From Amorphophallus konjac (taxonomy: Eukaryota > Streptophyta > Magnoliopsida > Alismatales > Araceae): 64,000 nt of DNA. The notes beneath the pieces were generated by a model, which had not been told where the DNA came from, searched no databases, and worked only from the letters and a program-made list of their open reading frames with translations. The stretch is from NCBI GenBank assembly GCA_022559845.1, contig CM040125.1, positions 287,108,200-287,172,199 on the forward strand, in the 5' to 3' direction. Numbering within the stretch: position 1 is the first letter of the stretch; every line of letters begins with the position of its first letter. This document shows positions 9,321 through 19,851 of the stretch, in pieces. The position numbers were made by a program, and so were the translations under genes.

Positions 9321-12300
9321 ATGAATTCTGATCCAAATACATTATGTGCTAATGCTAGGGCGTTCCCCATAAGCAATGCGTTACATCGGAACCCGGATGG
9401 AATGATAAGTGAGCAAGGGCAAGCTAGGGCGTTCCCTGTAAGCGACGCGTTACATCGGAACCCGGATGGAATGACAAGTGAGCAAGGGCTAGCTAGGGCG
9501 TTCCCCGTAAGCGATGCGCCACAATGGCGCCCGATTGCGGTGTCAAATAGGCAAGGGTTCTCGTGTGGGGTTGGACGTACATGGGTAAAGAAGCAAGTCC
9601 AAAAATATAGGATCCGTCTAGCTACTTGGAATATATGAACTTTAACGGGTAAGGGTTTAGAATTAGTTAAGTTAATGAAGGACAGAAGGGTTAACATAGC
9701 TTGCCTACAAGAAACTAGGTGGAAAGGACATAAAGCTAAAGACATTGATGGATATAAAATTTGGTATACGGGTAATAAGAACTCTAGAAATGGTGTTGCT
9801 ATAATAATAGATAAAAACTTAAAAGATAGAGTTGTGGAAGTAAATAGATTGGGGGATAGACTAATGCTAATTAAACTTATCTTAGGCGAGGATATTTTGA
9901 ATATAATTAGTGCATATGCACCTCAAGTAGGACTAGAAGAGAGCATTAAAAAGTAATTTTGGGAGGCTATTGATAGTTTGATCCAAAATATCCCTAGTGA
10001 AGAGAGAATCTTTATTGGAGGGGATCTTAATGGTCATGTGGGTATAGATAATAGAGGCTATGAGAGGATTCATGGAGGGCTTGGTTTTTGCAATAGAAAT
10101 GATATGAGTAACACTATTCTTGATTTTGCTATGGCCTATGATCTAGCAATTACTAATACCTTCTTTAAGAAGAGGGACGAACACTTAATAACATACAAGA
10201 GTGGAACACATATAAGTCAAATTGACTATTTTCTCATTAGGAAGGTCGATAGATTTTTATGTAAAGATTACAAAGTTATTCCTGGTGAGAGTCTAGTCCC
10301 TCAACATAGGTTGTTAGTAATGGATGTCACTATCCCTAAATTCAAAAGAAAAATCATTATAAATAATTATTCTAAGATTAAATGGTGGAATTTGAAAGGT
10401 AAAAGTTTAGAAACATTTAAAAATCATCTATTAAAGGAAAATATTTGGAATTTAGAACAAGAAACTAATGTAATGTGGCATAATGTTACAAATTATATAA
10501 CGAGAGTTGCAAAACAACTCTTATGCGAATCTAAAGGTAAAAAGAATTTAAAAAAAGAGACTTGGTGGTGGAGTGAGGAAATCTAAAATACCATTAGAGT
10601 AAAAAAGGAATGCTTTAAAGTTTGGCAAACTAACAAAAATGATCAAACCCTAGAAGCCTATAAAATTGCTAAAAAGAGAGCTAAGAAAATAGTTAGCGAA
10701 GCTAAATCAAAGGCATTTGAAAATTTATATAATAAATTAGGAACCCGAGAGGGTGAAAAGGACATATTTAAACTTACTAAATTAAGAGAAAGGAAAACTA
10801 GAGATTTAGATCATGTTCGGTGCATTAAAGGTGAAGATGAAAGGGTTTTAATTAAGGATCTTGAGATTAAAGGGAGGTGGCATAGCTACTTTCAGAAGTT
10901 ACTTAATGGATATCCAGTCAAGGATTTATCTTTAGAAGGTATCCAAGAGTCCATAATATTTGATAAATATCAATATTTCAGACGTATTAAGATGTCAGAA
11001 ATGGAGGATGCTTTAAGGAAAATGAAAGTGGGCAAGGCCTTAGGACTAGATGGCTTACCTATTGAAGTATGGAAAGGCCTAGGAGATATTGGTATTCAGT
11101 GGCTAACTAAATTTTTTAATAAAATTTTAAAGGAACGGAGAATGCCAGAAGTTTGGAGAAAAAGTGTTGTAGTTCCTTTCTATAAAAATAAATAAGATAT
11201 TCAAAGTTGTAATAATTATCGTGGAATTAAGTTTATGAGTCATACTATGAAACTTTGGGAAAGAGTAATTGAAAAACGCCTCTGATGTATGATTGTTGTA
11301 TCGGAAAATCAGTTTGGTTTTATGCCAAATAGATCTACTACAGAAGCTATTTTCTTACTACGGCAGCTACTGGAGAAGTATAGAGAGATGAGAAAAGATT
11401 TATATATAGTTTTTCTTGATTTAGAGAAGGCGTACGATCGAGTACCGAGAGAATTGATTTGGTGGACATTAATAAAGAAAGGAATCTCTCAAGGATATGT
11501 TGATTTGATTAAGGATATGTACGGCGGTGCTATTACTAGTGTTCGAACTATTGCTGGGGAGACTGGTGAATTTCCCGTTTCTATAGGTTTGCATCAAGGT
11601 TCTGCACTAAGTCCGTATCTCTTTGCCTTAGTTATGGATGAAGTAACTAAACAATTACATGAGGATATCCCTTGGTGTATGCTATTTGCAGATGATATTA
11701 TTTTAATTGATGAGAGTATTGATGCCCTAAATGACAAGTTAGAGCGTTGGAGACTTACCTTGGAGTCTAAATGTTTTAAAATTAGTAGGAATAAGTCAGA
11801 GTTTATACACTGTAATTTTAGTAATGGGAGAGTGGTTCAGGCAGACATGGTTCTAATTGATGGACATAACATTCTGAAGAGTAGTAGCTTTCGATACTTA
11901 GGGTCTATCATACAAGAGAATGGGGAGATTTATGATGACGTTACACATAGGATTAAGACAGGTTGGTTAAGATGGAGAAGTGCATCAAGTGTCCTTTGTG
12001 ATCGTCGTATGCCTGTGAAACTCAAAGGGAGATTTTATAGAACGACTGTGAGACCTACTTTGTTATATGGTACCAAGTGTTGGGCAGTACGAAAGGAACA
12101 CATCCACAAAATGTGTGTAGCAGAGATGAGGATGTTGAGATGGATGTGTGGCAAGACTAAGAAAGACAAGATTAGGAATGAGCGCATCCGTAAGGACTTA
12201 GGGATAGCTCCAATTGATAGTAAAATGAGAGAAAATAGACTCAGGTGGTTTGGACATGTGTTTCGTAGCCCTAACTCAGCGCCGGTTAAAAGATGTGACC

Positions 12301-12458
12301 AAATCTTAGTGGATGCTAGTAAAAGAGATCGGGGAAAACCTAAAATGAGATGGTGTGATGTTATTAGGAAGGACATTAGTTCCCTGAGTTTAAATATGAA
12401 TATTGCACTTGATAGAAATCTTTGGCGGAACATGATTCATGTAGCTGACCCCAATTAA
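9321..12458 (+). pseudogene. RTE LINE ORF: AP endonuclease and reverse transcriptase
   Basis: Reading frame from ATG 9321 to TAA 12456-12458. The endonuclease shows LATWNI, CLQETRWKG, GGDLNGHVG, SQIDYFLI and VPQHRLLVMDV, the Mg-binding and catalytic blocks of the exonuclease-endonuclease-phosphatase fold. The RT shows MPNRSTTEAIF, VFLDLEKAYDRVP, GLHQGSALSPYLFA and the catalytic FADD, then FRYLGS and a C-terminal Trp/Arg-rich region. Five in-frame stops (9636, 9954, 10584, 11193, 11283) break the frame, but no frameshift is apparent: all segments share one phase. It would nick target DNA and copy its own RNA there; this copy is dead. Confidence 0.88.
9353..9557 (+). repeat. Tandem repeats in LINE 5' region
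   Basis: Three units of about 66 bp beginning GCTAGGGCGTTCCC and containing GTAAGCGAYGCG; the third is more diverged and has GGCGCCCG. Similar GC-rich repeats occur in the 5' region of plant RTE elements, where they are thought to act in promoter or translation control. Confidence 0.7.
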
Positions 12459-12463
12459 TTGGG
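12450..12463 (+). other. LINE 3' terminal hairpin
   Basis: CCCAATTAATTGGG is a perfect 14-nt palindrome that overlaps the stop codon of the LINE frame and precedes GATAAGGC and the TGA repeats. A conserved 3' stem-loop is the expected recognition site for the RTE reverse transcriptase. Confidence 0.6.
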
Positions 12464-12472
12464 ATAAGGCTC

Positions 12473-12530
<58 letters not shown>
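12473..12530 (+). repeat. (TGA)19 microsatellite, LINE tail
   Basis: 58 bp of uninterrupted TGA repeats ending the LINE. It produces a run of His codons on the minus strand that is not a gene. Confidence 0.95.
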
Positions 12531-12758
12531 ATCTGCAGTAGTTGGAAAGTATCGATACTTTCTGCGTGGATCTCACATGATGGTTGGACGAGCGTCTGAC
12601 AGGGTGTCTTTCCGTTCTCTCATGCTTTGAATGTTTGGCCGCTTCGTGTGTCCCGCTGGGGCGGAAACGAGGAGTTTGAGGTGACTGATTGTAGGGAGAG
12701 GTCCCTTTGGCGTGTTTTTGAGGGGAGATTCATTTAAGGCAAACAGCCTCCCTTCACC

Positions 12759-12765
12759 TATAAAT
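12759..12765 (+). promoter_or_regulatory. Candidate second antisense promoter in E
   Basis: TATAAAT on the plus strand about 107 bases before the ATG at 12866, with a pyrimidine-rich stretch between. The rest of 12531-12865 is E sequence without a recognised gene. Confidence 0.35.
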
Positions 12766-12865
12766 GGTCTAAAGGGCATCCCTTCCTATCCACCGCTTAG
12801 GGTTTTCCCCGATAGTCTTTCCTCATTCTTTCTTCACGTAGCATTGTGCCTGTTACATTTGAAGC

Positions 12866-13306
12866 ATGGAAGACGCTCTGGAAGATGAGGTTGCCGATGA
12901 TGGAGGGCAGAGAGTTCTTGCTACTTCGGGTTTAAAGGGGGTTCGACGGCTGGCAGGCGGGGTTAAAGAGGGTTCGATGTGCGGAGGCACATCGTCTTCT
13001 TTTATCAACTCCGGCCGGCGCTTGCGGCGAGGGTGGAGATGGCGGACGGATGGGGGAATCAGGCATCCCTGCCGCCCGTCCCTTTCCGTTTGCTCCCTAG
13101 AGGGGATCTCTCTCAAGATTCCTCTCCACTTCCTGCTTCTCCTCTCTTCTTCCGATGCCTCTTTCTCCCTCTTCTGCCCTTCTCATCATTTCTTTCACTC
13201 TTTGGAGGGTGCCTGCACTCTCTTCCTTCCAAGGAGTTGGCAGAGAGGAGGCCTTCGTTTGTATTCCCTCTTCCCCTTCCTCCATCTCTGTCAACTTGGA
13301 AGGTAG
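12866..13306 (+). CDS. Possible second antisense ORF in E, unknown function
   Basis: 146 codons from the ATG at 12866, starting MEDALEDEVADDGGQR. The first 75 residues are acidic then basic and Gly-rich; the rest is low-complexity and hydrophobic. I recognise no domain. It lies downstream of a good TATA-like box, on the same strand as the Transposase_28-like gene and opposite to gag-pol. It could be the start of a spliced second antisense gene, or chance. The bases 13307-13598 hold no feature I can name. Confidence 0.3.
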   Translation: MEDALEDEVADDGGQRVLATSGLKGVRRLAGGVKEGSMCGGTSSSFINSGRRLRRGWRWRTDGGIRHPCRPSLSVCSLEGISLKIPLHFLLLLSSSDASFSLFCPSHHFFHSLEGACTLFLPRSWQRGGLRLYSLFPFLHLCQLGR

Positions 13307-13598
13307 CCTTCTCATTCCTAATTCCTCTGTCACCTTTGTTCCGAGTTACCCGAGCCAATGAGGTCGACTACCCTTTATCCGAGCCAGTTTCTACACGAGG
13401 CAGAGTCAGTGGCTGGACGTAGGAAGGTTAACCGGGTCGGCCGAGCGATGGGCTCATACGGCGGCGCAAGATGGATTTTTTGCTTTTTTTTGACATGTAT
13501 TTTCTTGGCTTCGGCCTTTCTGATGTACAAGCGAGTTGTTTGAATAGAGGAAAGTAAACTTTTATTTTATTTCATGTCACTTACACAATGCTCGATGC

Positions 13599-14764
13599 TC
13601 AGAAGTAGAACTTGCGTAGTGTAGTCGCGTTCCAGGTCCGAGGGATGGGCTCTCCTTCCATTGTAGATAGCCAGTATGCTCCTTTCCTGAGCGTCTCAAC
13701 CACTCGGTAGGGGCCTTCCCGTTTAGGGGATAGCTTGCCCGCCGCCTCAAGTGGTCGAGAGGCTTCAACTTTCCTGAGGATGAAGTCTCCTGGTTGGAAG
13801 TGTCTATCTCGGACTTTGACGTTGTAGCATCGAGTGAGGCGGCATTGATATTCCGTTGCTTGGATGCCAGCAATCTCTCGGAGTTCATCCACTAGGTCGA
13901 GGTTTTCGAGCAGTTTCTGGTCGTTTGCCTCGGGCGAGAAGCAGATGACTTAGAGGGAGGGATTGCGAATCTCCAACGGGATCACGGCCTCGGTGCCGTA
14001 TATCAACTGAAAGTGACTCTCACCGGTTGCTATTCTGGGAGTCGTCCTGTGCAACCAAAGTACGTTCGGCAATTCCTTAAGCCACCTGCCCTTGGCTTTG
14101 CCGAGCCTGGTCTTGGTGCCTTTTAAGACAGTCTTATTGGCATTTTCGACCAGTCCGTTAGCACGAGGGTCGGTGACTGAGGTGAAGTGATTGCTAATAT
14201 TCTGGTCAGCGCATCTGTCTAAAAAATAACGAGAATCAAATTACCGACCGTTATCACTCACTATCACTCGGGGATGCCGTAGCGACAAGTGATCGACTTC
14301 CAGACGAAACTCTAGACGACTGTCTTGGTGATCCTAGTTGTAGCTTCGGCCTCGATCCATTTGGTGAAGTAGTCGATGGCGACGATGATGAACTTCTTCT
14401 GAGCCTGAGCTGTAGGGAATGGCCCGAGGATGTCGATTCCCTAGCGAGCGAAAGGATATGGCTCGGCTAGGGTGACGAGCTCCGTTGCCGGCTGATGGAC
14501 CAAGTGGTCAAATCGATGGCATCGGTCACAGTGTTGTACGTAGGTCGAGCAGTCGCGCTGCAGAGTGGGCCACCAATAACCTTGCCGTAGCAAGATCATG
14601 GCGAGCGACCTTCCTCCTAAATGCGCTCCGGACAAGCCTTCGTGAACTTCTTGAATCGCTCGATTGGCTTCATCAGTACTGAGGCACTTCAAGAGAGGAC
14701 CGGAGAAGGATCTTTGGTAGAGAGTGCTATCCAGAATGACGAATCTCCGAGCTTGATACTTCAA
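13599..14764 (-). pseudogene. E integrase
   Basis: Minus-strand reading gives the zinc-binding part (HEGLSGAHLGG, YWWPTLQRDC, CDRCHRF), core motifs (GIDILGPFP with the first Asp; VIVSDNG with the second; an NGLVENANK stretch holding the catalytic Glu), and a C-terminal domain (FQPGDFILRKVEA, LSPKREGPYRVVE) ending near 13599. Stops interrupt it after PYPFAR (14441), near 14325 and elsewhere, and the frame shifts in the core. As in other Tat elements it is the last pol domain, followed by a non-coding or antisense region. Confidence 0.82.
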
Positions 14765-14869
14765 TCTTTGGGCTTCCCGGGGGTCGGGAGGCTCTTGAGA
14801 GTCTTGGAGCCACGACAGGTAGGGGGTGCGCTAGTCGCTTGGGGAGGCCGAGTCAATAGCCAGGAGCTC

Positions 14870-15330
14870 CGAATCGATGCTCGGTCGCTCTAGCTCTTCG
14901 AGAAGGACCAATCTAGTACCCTCGGGGTCAAGAGAGGAGGCCAACCGAGAGAGGGCATCTGCTCGGGAGTTTTCTTCCCGAGCTATTCGGACTACATCAA
15001 AACTCTCGAACTATTGTGCCATGGCTCTGACCAGCTGGAGGTATTTGACCATCGGTGTTTCTCGAGCTTCGTAATCACCGTTGACCTGGCTAGCGACTAG
15101 TTGGGAGTTAGTGTGAATTCTGACTCGCTCAGCCACCAGCCACCGGGCCATGCGGGCTCCCGAGATAAGGGCTTCGTACTCGGAGGCATTGTTGGACGCC
15201 TGGAAGTTGAACTTCAAGGCGTATTGAACTCTGCTCCTTTGAGGGACTTCAGGAGGATTCCAGCGTCGCTTCCGGTCGAGTTGGAGGATCCGTCGATGAA
15301 CAGTTCCCAGGTTGGCCCGGGCGCGGATGA
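14870..15330 (-). pseudogene. E second (archaeal-type) RNase H
   Basis: Starts WELFIDGSSN (first Asp) and, after a frameshift near 15214, continues with NNASEYEALI (the catalytic Glu region), then RIHTNSQLVASQV (Asn where an Asp is usual) and ENSRADALSRLAS. A second RNase H after the normal one is characteristic of the Tat lineage. A stop follows RAMAQ at 15011 and the same phase continues to the linker before integrase (14765-14870). Confidence 0.78.
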
Positions 15331-15940
15331 AGATTTTTCTTCGGTCGGGATAGTGCTCTCGGCGATGAAGTCAACGAGCGCCTGTCCTTTGATAGCCGAG
15401 CGAGGCCAGTATGATATATCGTAGGCATTGAGCATGATGGGCCATTTGACGAGGCGTCCCGAGGCTTCCTGGTGAGCGAGGATCCTCTTCAAAGGTTCGC
15501 CGGTCAGTACGGTGATGGAGTGCCCTTGGAAATAGGGTCGGAGGTGCTTGGCTGAGGTAACCAATGCTAGCACGAGTTTCTCGGTTGCAGGGTACCTTCT
15601 TTCAACCTCGTTGAGCACCTTGCTGGTGTAGTAGACTGGTCTCTCCACTCTCGAGTCATTTCTGACCAGGACCGAGCTAACTGTAGATGGAGTTGCCGAG
15701 AGATAGAGATGCAAGGCTTCACCTAGGACAGGCTTGGAAAGCACTTGGGGCGAAGCCAGGAACTCCTTAAGCTCGGCAAACGCTCTTTGGCATTCCTCTT
15801 CCCATGCGAACGTAGCAGATGCCATTTTGGGCCCCCTCAATAGTTTAAAGAAGGGTAGGCATCGTTCGGCCGCACGGGACAGGAATCTGCTGAGCGCAGT
15901 AATGCGCCCAGTAAGGTGTTGAACGTCTTTGATGCAGGTG
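15331..15940 (-). pseudogene. E RT connection and gypsy-type RNase H
   Basis: Minus-strand frame includes ALSRFLSRAAERCLPFF, WEEECQRAFAELKE, LHLYLSATPSTVSSVLV, VYYTSKVLNEVERRYPATEKL and HSITVLTGEPLK. This is the RNase H following RT in Ty3/gypsy pol. A 1-nt indel near 15938 separates it from the RT frame. It would remove genomic RNA during cDNA synthesis. The first active-site Asp region reads YLSAT where YLAVS is often seen in Tat elements, in line with the degenerate first RNase H of this lineage. Confidence 0.75.
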
Positions 15941-16541
15941 GTGGACGCATGTCCAGGATGGCCTGGACCTTATTGGGGTTGGCCTCGATCCCACACTGGA
16001 TGACTAAGAAACCCATGAATTTCCTGGATCTTACTCTGAAGGCGCACTTGGTGGGATTGAGCTTCATATTGTACCTCAGGAGGGTGTCGAAGGTCTCAGC
16101 TAAGTCTGCGAAGTGGTCTTCGGCCTTGGGGGTCTTGACGAGCATGTCGTCAATATAGGGCTCGACGTTCCGACCGAGCTGTCCTTCGAACATGTGATTG
16201 ACCAGCCTCTGGTACGTGGCTCCAGCGTTCTTTAACCCAAAAAGCATCCAGGTGTAGCAGTATACGCCGAAGTCGGTGATGAAGGTGGTCTTCTCGATGT
16301 CTTCTAGATCCATTCTGATCTGGTGGTAACCCGAATAGGTGTCCAGGAAACTGAGTATCTCGTTACCCGAGGTTGAATCAACCAATTGGTCGATGCTCGG
16401 TAGTGGATAGCAGTCCTTTGGTGTAGCCCTATTCAAGTCGGTGAAGTCCACGCACATTTGCCACTTTCCCGAAGCTTTTGGCACCAGGACGACGTTAGCC
16501 AGCCACATCAGGTACAGGACCGGTCTAAAAAGACCAGTCTT
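15941..16541 (-). pseudogene. E reverse transcriptase
   Basis: Shows MWLANVVLVPKASGKW, CVDFTDLNRATPKDCYPLP, LSFLDTYSGYHQI, FGLKNAGATYQRLV and the catalytic box YIDDMLV (two Asp present), then MKLNPTKCAF and FMGFLV. This is a good Tat-type RT. It is in phase with the preceding segment but separated by a TAA at 16542-16544, and shifted at its end near 15938. Confidence 0.88.
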
Positions 16542-17340
16542 TTACCCCTTGGTGACTTGCTCCTTGATGATCGCCTGCTTCTCTGGCGCGTGCTTCCTTC
16601 TGCGTTGTTGTATGGGCTTCACGGTCGGGTCGAGGTTGAGCTTATGCATCACCGTCTCCTCCGGTATTCCGGGGAGTTGATCGTCAGACCATGCAAAAAC
16701 TCGGATGTACACAGAAAGAAATTCTTTGTATTGCTGCTGAACCTCAGACGGTAGGTCGGCTCCAATCTTTACTCCTAGGGTCAGGTCATCGTTTAGGAAA
16801 ACCGTTAGCAACTCGCCTCTAGGCTCGGATGTTGCGGGTTTTTCCTCGACTTCCCGGGGGCCCTTGTTCTTCCCGTCCGGCCTTGTGGCTTCAACCGAGA
16901 TATTATAGCACCTTCTCGCCGTCGCCCGGTTACCTCGAACTTCCCCCACCCCATTTTTAGTGGGGAACTTCATCTTTTGGTGATAGGTAGAGAGCACCGC
17001 TTTCGTTCGGCTAATGATTCCTCGGCCGAAAATTGCGTTGTATGCTATCATACCCTTGATCACTATGAAGTCCACCATGACCGTAACGATTTTGGGTGGG
17101 GTGTCGAGAGTGAGCGGTAGGCTTAGGGCTCCCTCGGGATAAGTGGCCTGGCCATTGAACCCACAAAGGGGGGTTCAGATCGGGTAGAGTTTAGACGGAT
17201 TCTCCTTCATCTTAAGGAAACATTCGTAAGATAATACATCAGGGGCACTCCCATTGTCAACTAGAATCTTGTCTACGTTACAATGGTTTATTGTGGCGGA
17301 TATGACTAGGGCGTCATCATGTAGGGTAGTCAGCCCTTCC
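16542..17340 (-). pseudogene. E protease and RT-proximal segment
   Basis: Minus-strand reading near 17280 gives ILVDNGSAPDVLSYECF, the active-site loop of the aspartic protease (Asp-Asn-Gly where Asp-Thr/Ser-Gly is usual). It continues through GFNGQATYPEG and VDFIVIKGMIAYNAIFGRG to the segment before RT (YKEFLSVYIRVFAWSDDQLPGIP). A stop lies near 17176 and a TAA at 16542. The protease would process Gag-Pol. Confidence 0.75.
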
Positions 17341-17528
17341 AGGTCTTGGTCGGAGAAGACTATGACCTGGGACTCAGTTGGCGGGGCCTTGGGAGGCTCG
17401 ACGGCTTGGCTCGCCCGTTCAGCATGACGCTTCCTTCCTTGGCCACTGTCTCCTCCTTATGCAGCTCCTCCAGCGATGACGTTGATGTGGACCCCGCGAG
17501 GGGCGTTGTCGATTTCCTCTGGGGCGCC

Positions 17529-19028
17529 TCAGTCTCCCTCACGCCCGGCCATGAATCGGGATAGGTGTCCCTGGCGGACAAGGCGCTCGATCTCATCCTG
17601 GAGCTGGTGGCAATCGCCGGTGTGATGCCCATGGTCACTGTGGAAAAGGCAATGCTTGCTGCGATTGTAGCTTTTCGATCTCATTGACTCACGTTGGCGG
17701 AGAAGGCATGAGCCTTTGATGTTTTCATATATCTCATACACCGGAGCGGTTAAAGGAGTGTACCGCTCATACTTTTGGGACGGTTCCTTGTGTTCCCCGT
17801 CTCGGTTCCACCTTTTTCCTTGGCCCGAGCTTGGCTCGGGCGCTCGCTTCTTGTCCCCCTCCTGACCCGAGCCGGTTGCGCCTCGGCATGTGCTGAGCAC
17901 TTCTTCACACTCAGCATGGCGCAAAGCCAGAGTCACTAGCTCGGCAAGGGTCGAGGGAGGGTGGAGGACAAGTTTGTGGCGGAGGTTTTCGTCACGGGTG
18001 CCCCCGGTCAGCGCGGTTATGGCCGAGGCTACATCCAGGCGAGGGATTCTTAGGGCTTCTGATTTGAATCGATTAATGTAAGCCTGGAGTTTCTCCCCTT
18101 GCGCCTATTTGAGAGCCAATAGCCCCGCTACCGACCTTGGGGGGCCGCAACCGGTGAAACTATCCTTAAATATTCACCTGAATTGCTTGAAATCCTGGAT
18201 GGATCCGGGGGCAAGGGCCCAGAACCATGCCTGGGCACCTTAGAATAGGGTGGTCACAAAGGCTTGGCACTTGATGGTGTCGGACGCCCCGTGAAGGGTC
18301 ATCAGGGCGTCGAAGCTGTCAAAGTGGTTGGCCAGGTTACCTTGGTCGTCGTAGGACTTGAAGGTCGAGATGGAGGTTCTGGGAGATACCTCTGCCTTCA
18401 AGATGTAATCGGAGAATGGGGATTTCTCCTCATCCTCCACCGGAGAGGCATTCTGCAAGGCGCGTAGGGCGCGCTCCTGTTCTACCAAACGCCTCTCGAA
18501 TTCTCACAGTCGAAGGGATAACTCTGGCTGTCGCTGTGCTATGGGGCTGGGGGGGCTTCTTTGGTGCTCCCTGGGGGCTTCGGTCTCTGAGTTTGGATGG
18601 CGTGCCCCTGAGTTTCCTCTTTTCAGCGTGGAGGAGGCCTCTTGCTCCGGGGGAGGGGCCTGTGAAGGTCCTCCTGACCTGTTACTGATAATCCATCAAC
18701 CTTGGAGGGTGAAGCGGCCTCCGGCAGTGTGCTGGGACGTGGCCTCGCGGGGAGGGCTCTTCAAAGGGGCGCGTGACCTTCCTTCCCTGGCCGCCTGGGT
18801 CCTCATGTGTTCCATGAGGATGTTTAGTTTTACGTTGAGTGCTTGGAAAGCGTCAGCGCCCCCGTTGGGTGGTAGCCCTACCGCCGCGGGAGGAGGGGGT
18901 GGTCCGTCGGCTGGGGTGTTGGTGTTGGAGGGAGGGTTTTGTGAGGCCTGGGAGGGGCCTTCTCCCGCCACCTCCATGACCTTTCCCCTGTCGCCGGCGG
19001 ACCTCCTCCCTGAACTTCTTCGCACCAT
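17529..19028 (-). pseudogene. E gag
   Basis: The ATG is at 19028 on the minus strand (MVRRSSGRRSAGD), 37 bases after the LTR end. The N-terminal part is Pro/Gly-rich; the capsid-like region reads YDDQGNLANHFDSFDALM, AWFWALAPGSIQDF and LQAYINRFKSEAL; and a zinc-knuckle-like motif CLFHSDHGHHTGDC is followed by IERLVRQGHLSRF, typical of Tat gag. Stops at 18696, about 18240 and others, and frame changes between 18488 and 17936, disrupt it. It would form the virus-like particle shell. Confidence 0.8.
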
Positions 19029-19047
19029 ACTGGCTCTTTGGTCATTT

Positions 19048-19065
19048 CCCACAGACGGCGCCAGA
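19048..19065 (-). other. Primer-binding site of E
   Basis: On the minus strand TCTGGCGCCGTCTGTGGG directly follows the 5' LTR end CTCTTCA. TGGCGCCGTCTGTGGG is the usual primer-site type of this Tat group, different from the Met-tRNA sites of A, B, C, F and G. Confidence 0.8.
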
Positions 19066-19846
19066 TGAAGAGGCGTGATCTCGCGCTGGTCCTGAGCTGG
19101 GGGGATGATAATTGAATAGTGAACTGTAAATAAGAGAAATGGATCAGAGGGCCCAGGGATGATTCCCTGGGGCAAACCCTCTGATGCCTAAGTTAGTAGA
19201 GCAATGGTGGAAGCTATGAAGGGGGGAGGAAAGATAGGCACAATATCTCTCTACACCAAGGTGGTGAAATGGTTCCTGCTCAGGGAGTTTCAGGTGTGTA
19301 TTGGCCCTTACCTTTCACTGGAGGGAGTCCCAGGTTTAAATAGTGCGCTTGCCTCATGAGTCCCGTAAGCTGAGGAGTTTCAGGCGGGAGTTACGTCCTC
19401 AACGTGGGCTTTTTACGTCCTTATCATGGGATCTTTATAGCCTTGAGGGGTCGTGGGTCCCTTATCCTTGTGAACTCCTACTCATAAAGGGCTCTCAATG
19501 ACAGCATAGATAAGCAATCGTCGGTTAACCCAAGCATGAAGAGTGCCAACCCTGTCCGGGCGATAGGCATAGCTCGGATGAGGATGGGTCGGAGGGGGTG
19601 CTGGGCGCTAGCCCTTATTCACGGCAAGGGGATAGATCGGGCGTGGGTCTTCCTCCGACCTGACTGACGTTTGGGCCTTCCGAGCCTAAGGGATATCGAG
19701 GAAGGGTTTGATCCCGAATGATCTTATTGGGCTTTTTAGGCTAAGTGGGCCCTGCGGGGCTATCACTTAGGTGAGTTGGGCCTCGTTTGGTCCTGATGGA
19801 CCTAGTTCGGCCGCTCTTAGATGGGCTACAGAAATCCCCCTCTCCA
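19066..19846 (-). repeat. 5' LTR of element E
   Basis: 781 bp, same length as 5397-6177, with about 5-7% mismatch in the stretches compared. It includes the minus-strand TATTTAAA box at 19335-19342 and the hairpin at 19152-19171. Confidence 0.93.
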
Positions 19847-19851
19847 CCAGC
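19847..19851. repeat. Target-site duplication of E, right copy (CCAGC)
   Basis: Identical to 5392-5396. D's minus-strand frame resumes here and reads on into the integrase part left of E. Confidence 0.9.

Larger units (their letters stand above)
9173..12530 (+). mobile_element. RTE-clade LINE inserted in E
   Basis: One reading frame holds an AP endonuclease and a reverse transcriptase of RTE type. It has 66-bp-type tandem repeats in its 5' part, a 3' terminal hairpin CCCAATTAATTGGG, GGATAAGGC, and a (TGA)19 tail. These are hallmarks of plant RTE elements, which end in short tandem repeats and not poly(A). The 5' end is uncertain: a possible 7-bp duplication GCAGTAG (9166-9172 and 12535-12541) would start the element at 9173, and RTE-like sequence is recognisable from about 9235. 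Confidence 0.85.
5397..19846 (-). mobile_element. Element E: Tat-lineage Ty3/gypsy with antisense genes
   Basis: Bounded by two 781-bp LTRs (5397-6177 and 19066-19846) and a perfect 5-bp duplication CCAGC. The minus strand carries primer site, gag, protease, RT, RNase H, second RNase H and integrase in that order from the right end. Between integrase and the left (3') LTR is a long region with plus-strand genes, as known for Tat-group elements. An RTE LINE is inserted there. The gag-pol frames have several stops and at least two frameshifts. The two LTRs differ by about 5-7% in parts I compared. Confidence 0.92.

Noticed and set aside
12376..12576. Minus-strand frame with a long poly-His run
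   Set aside because: It is the complement of the (TGA)19 tail of the LINE and has no other protein character.
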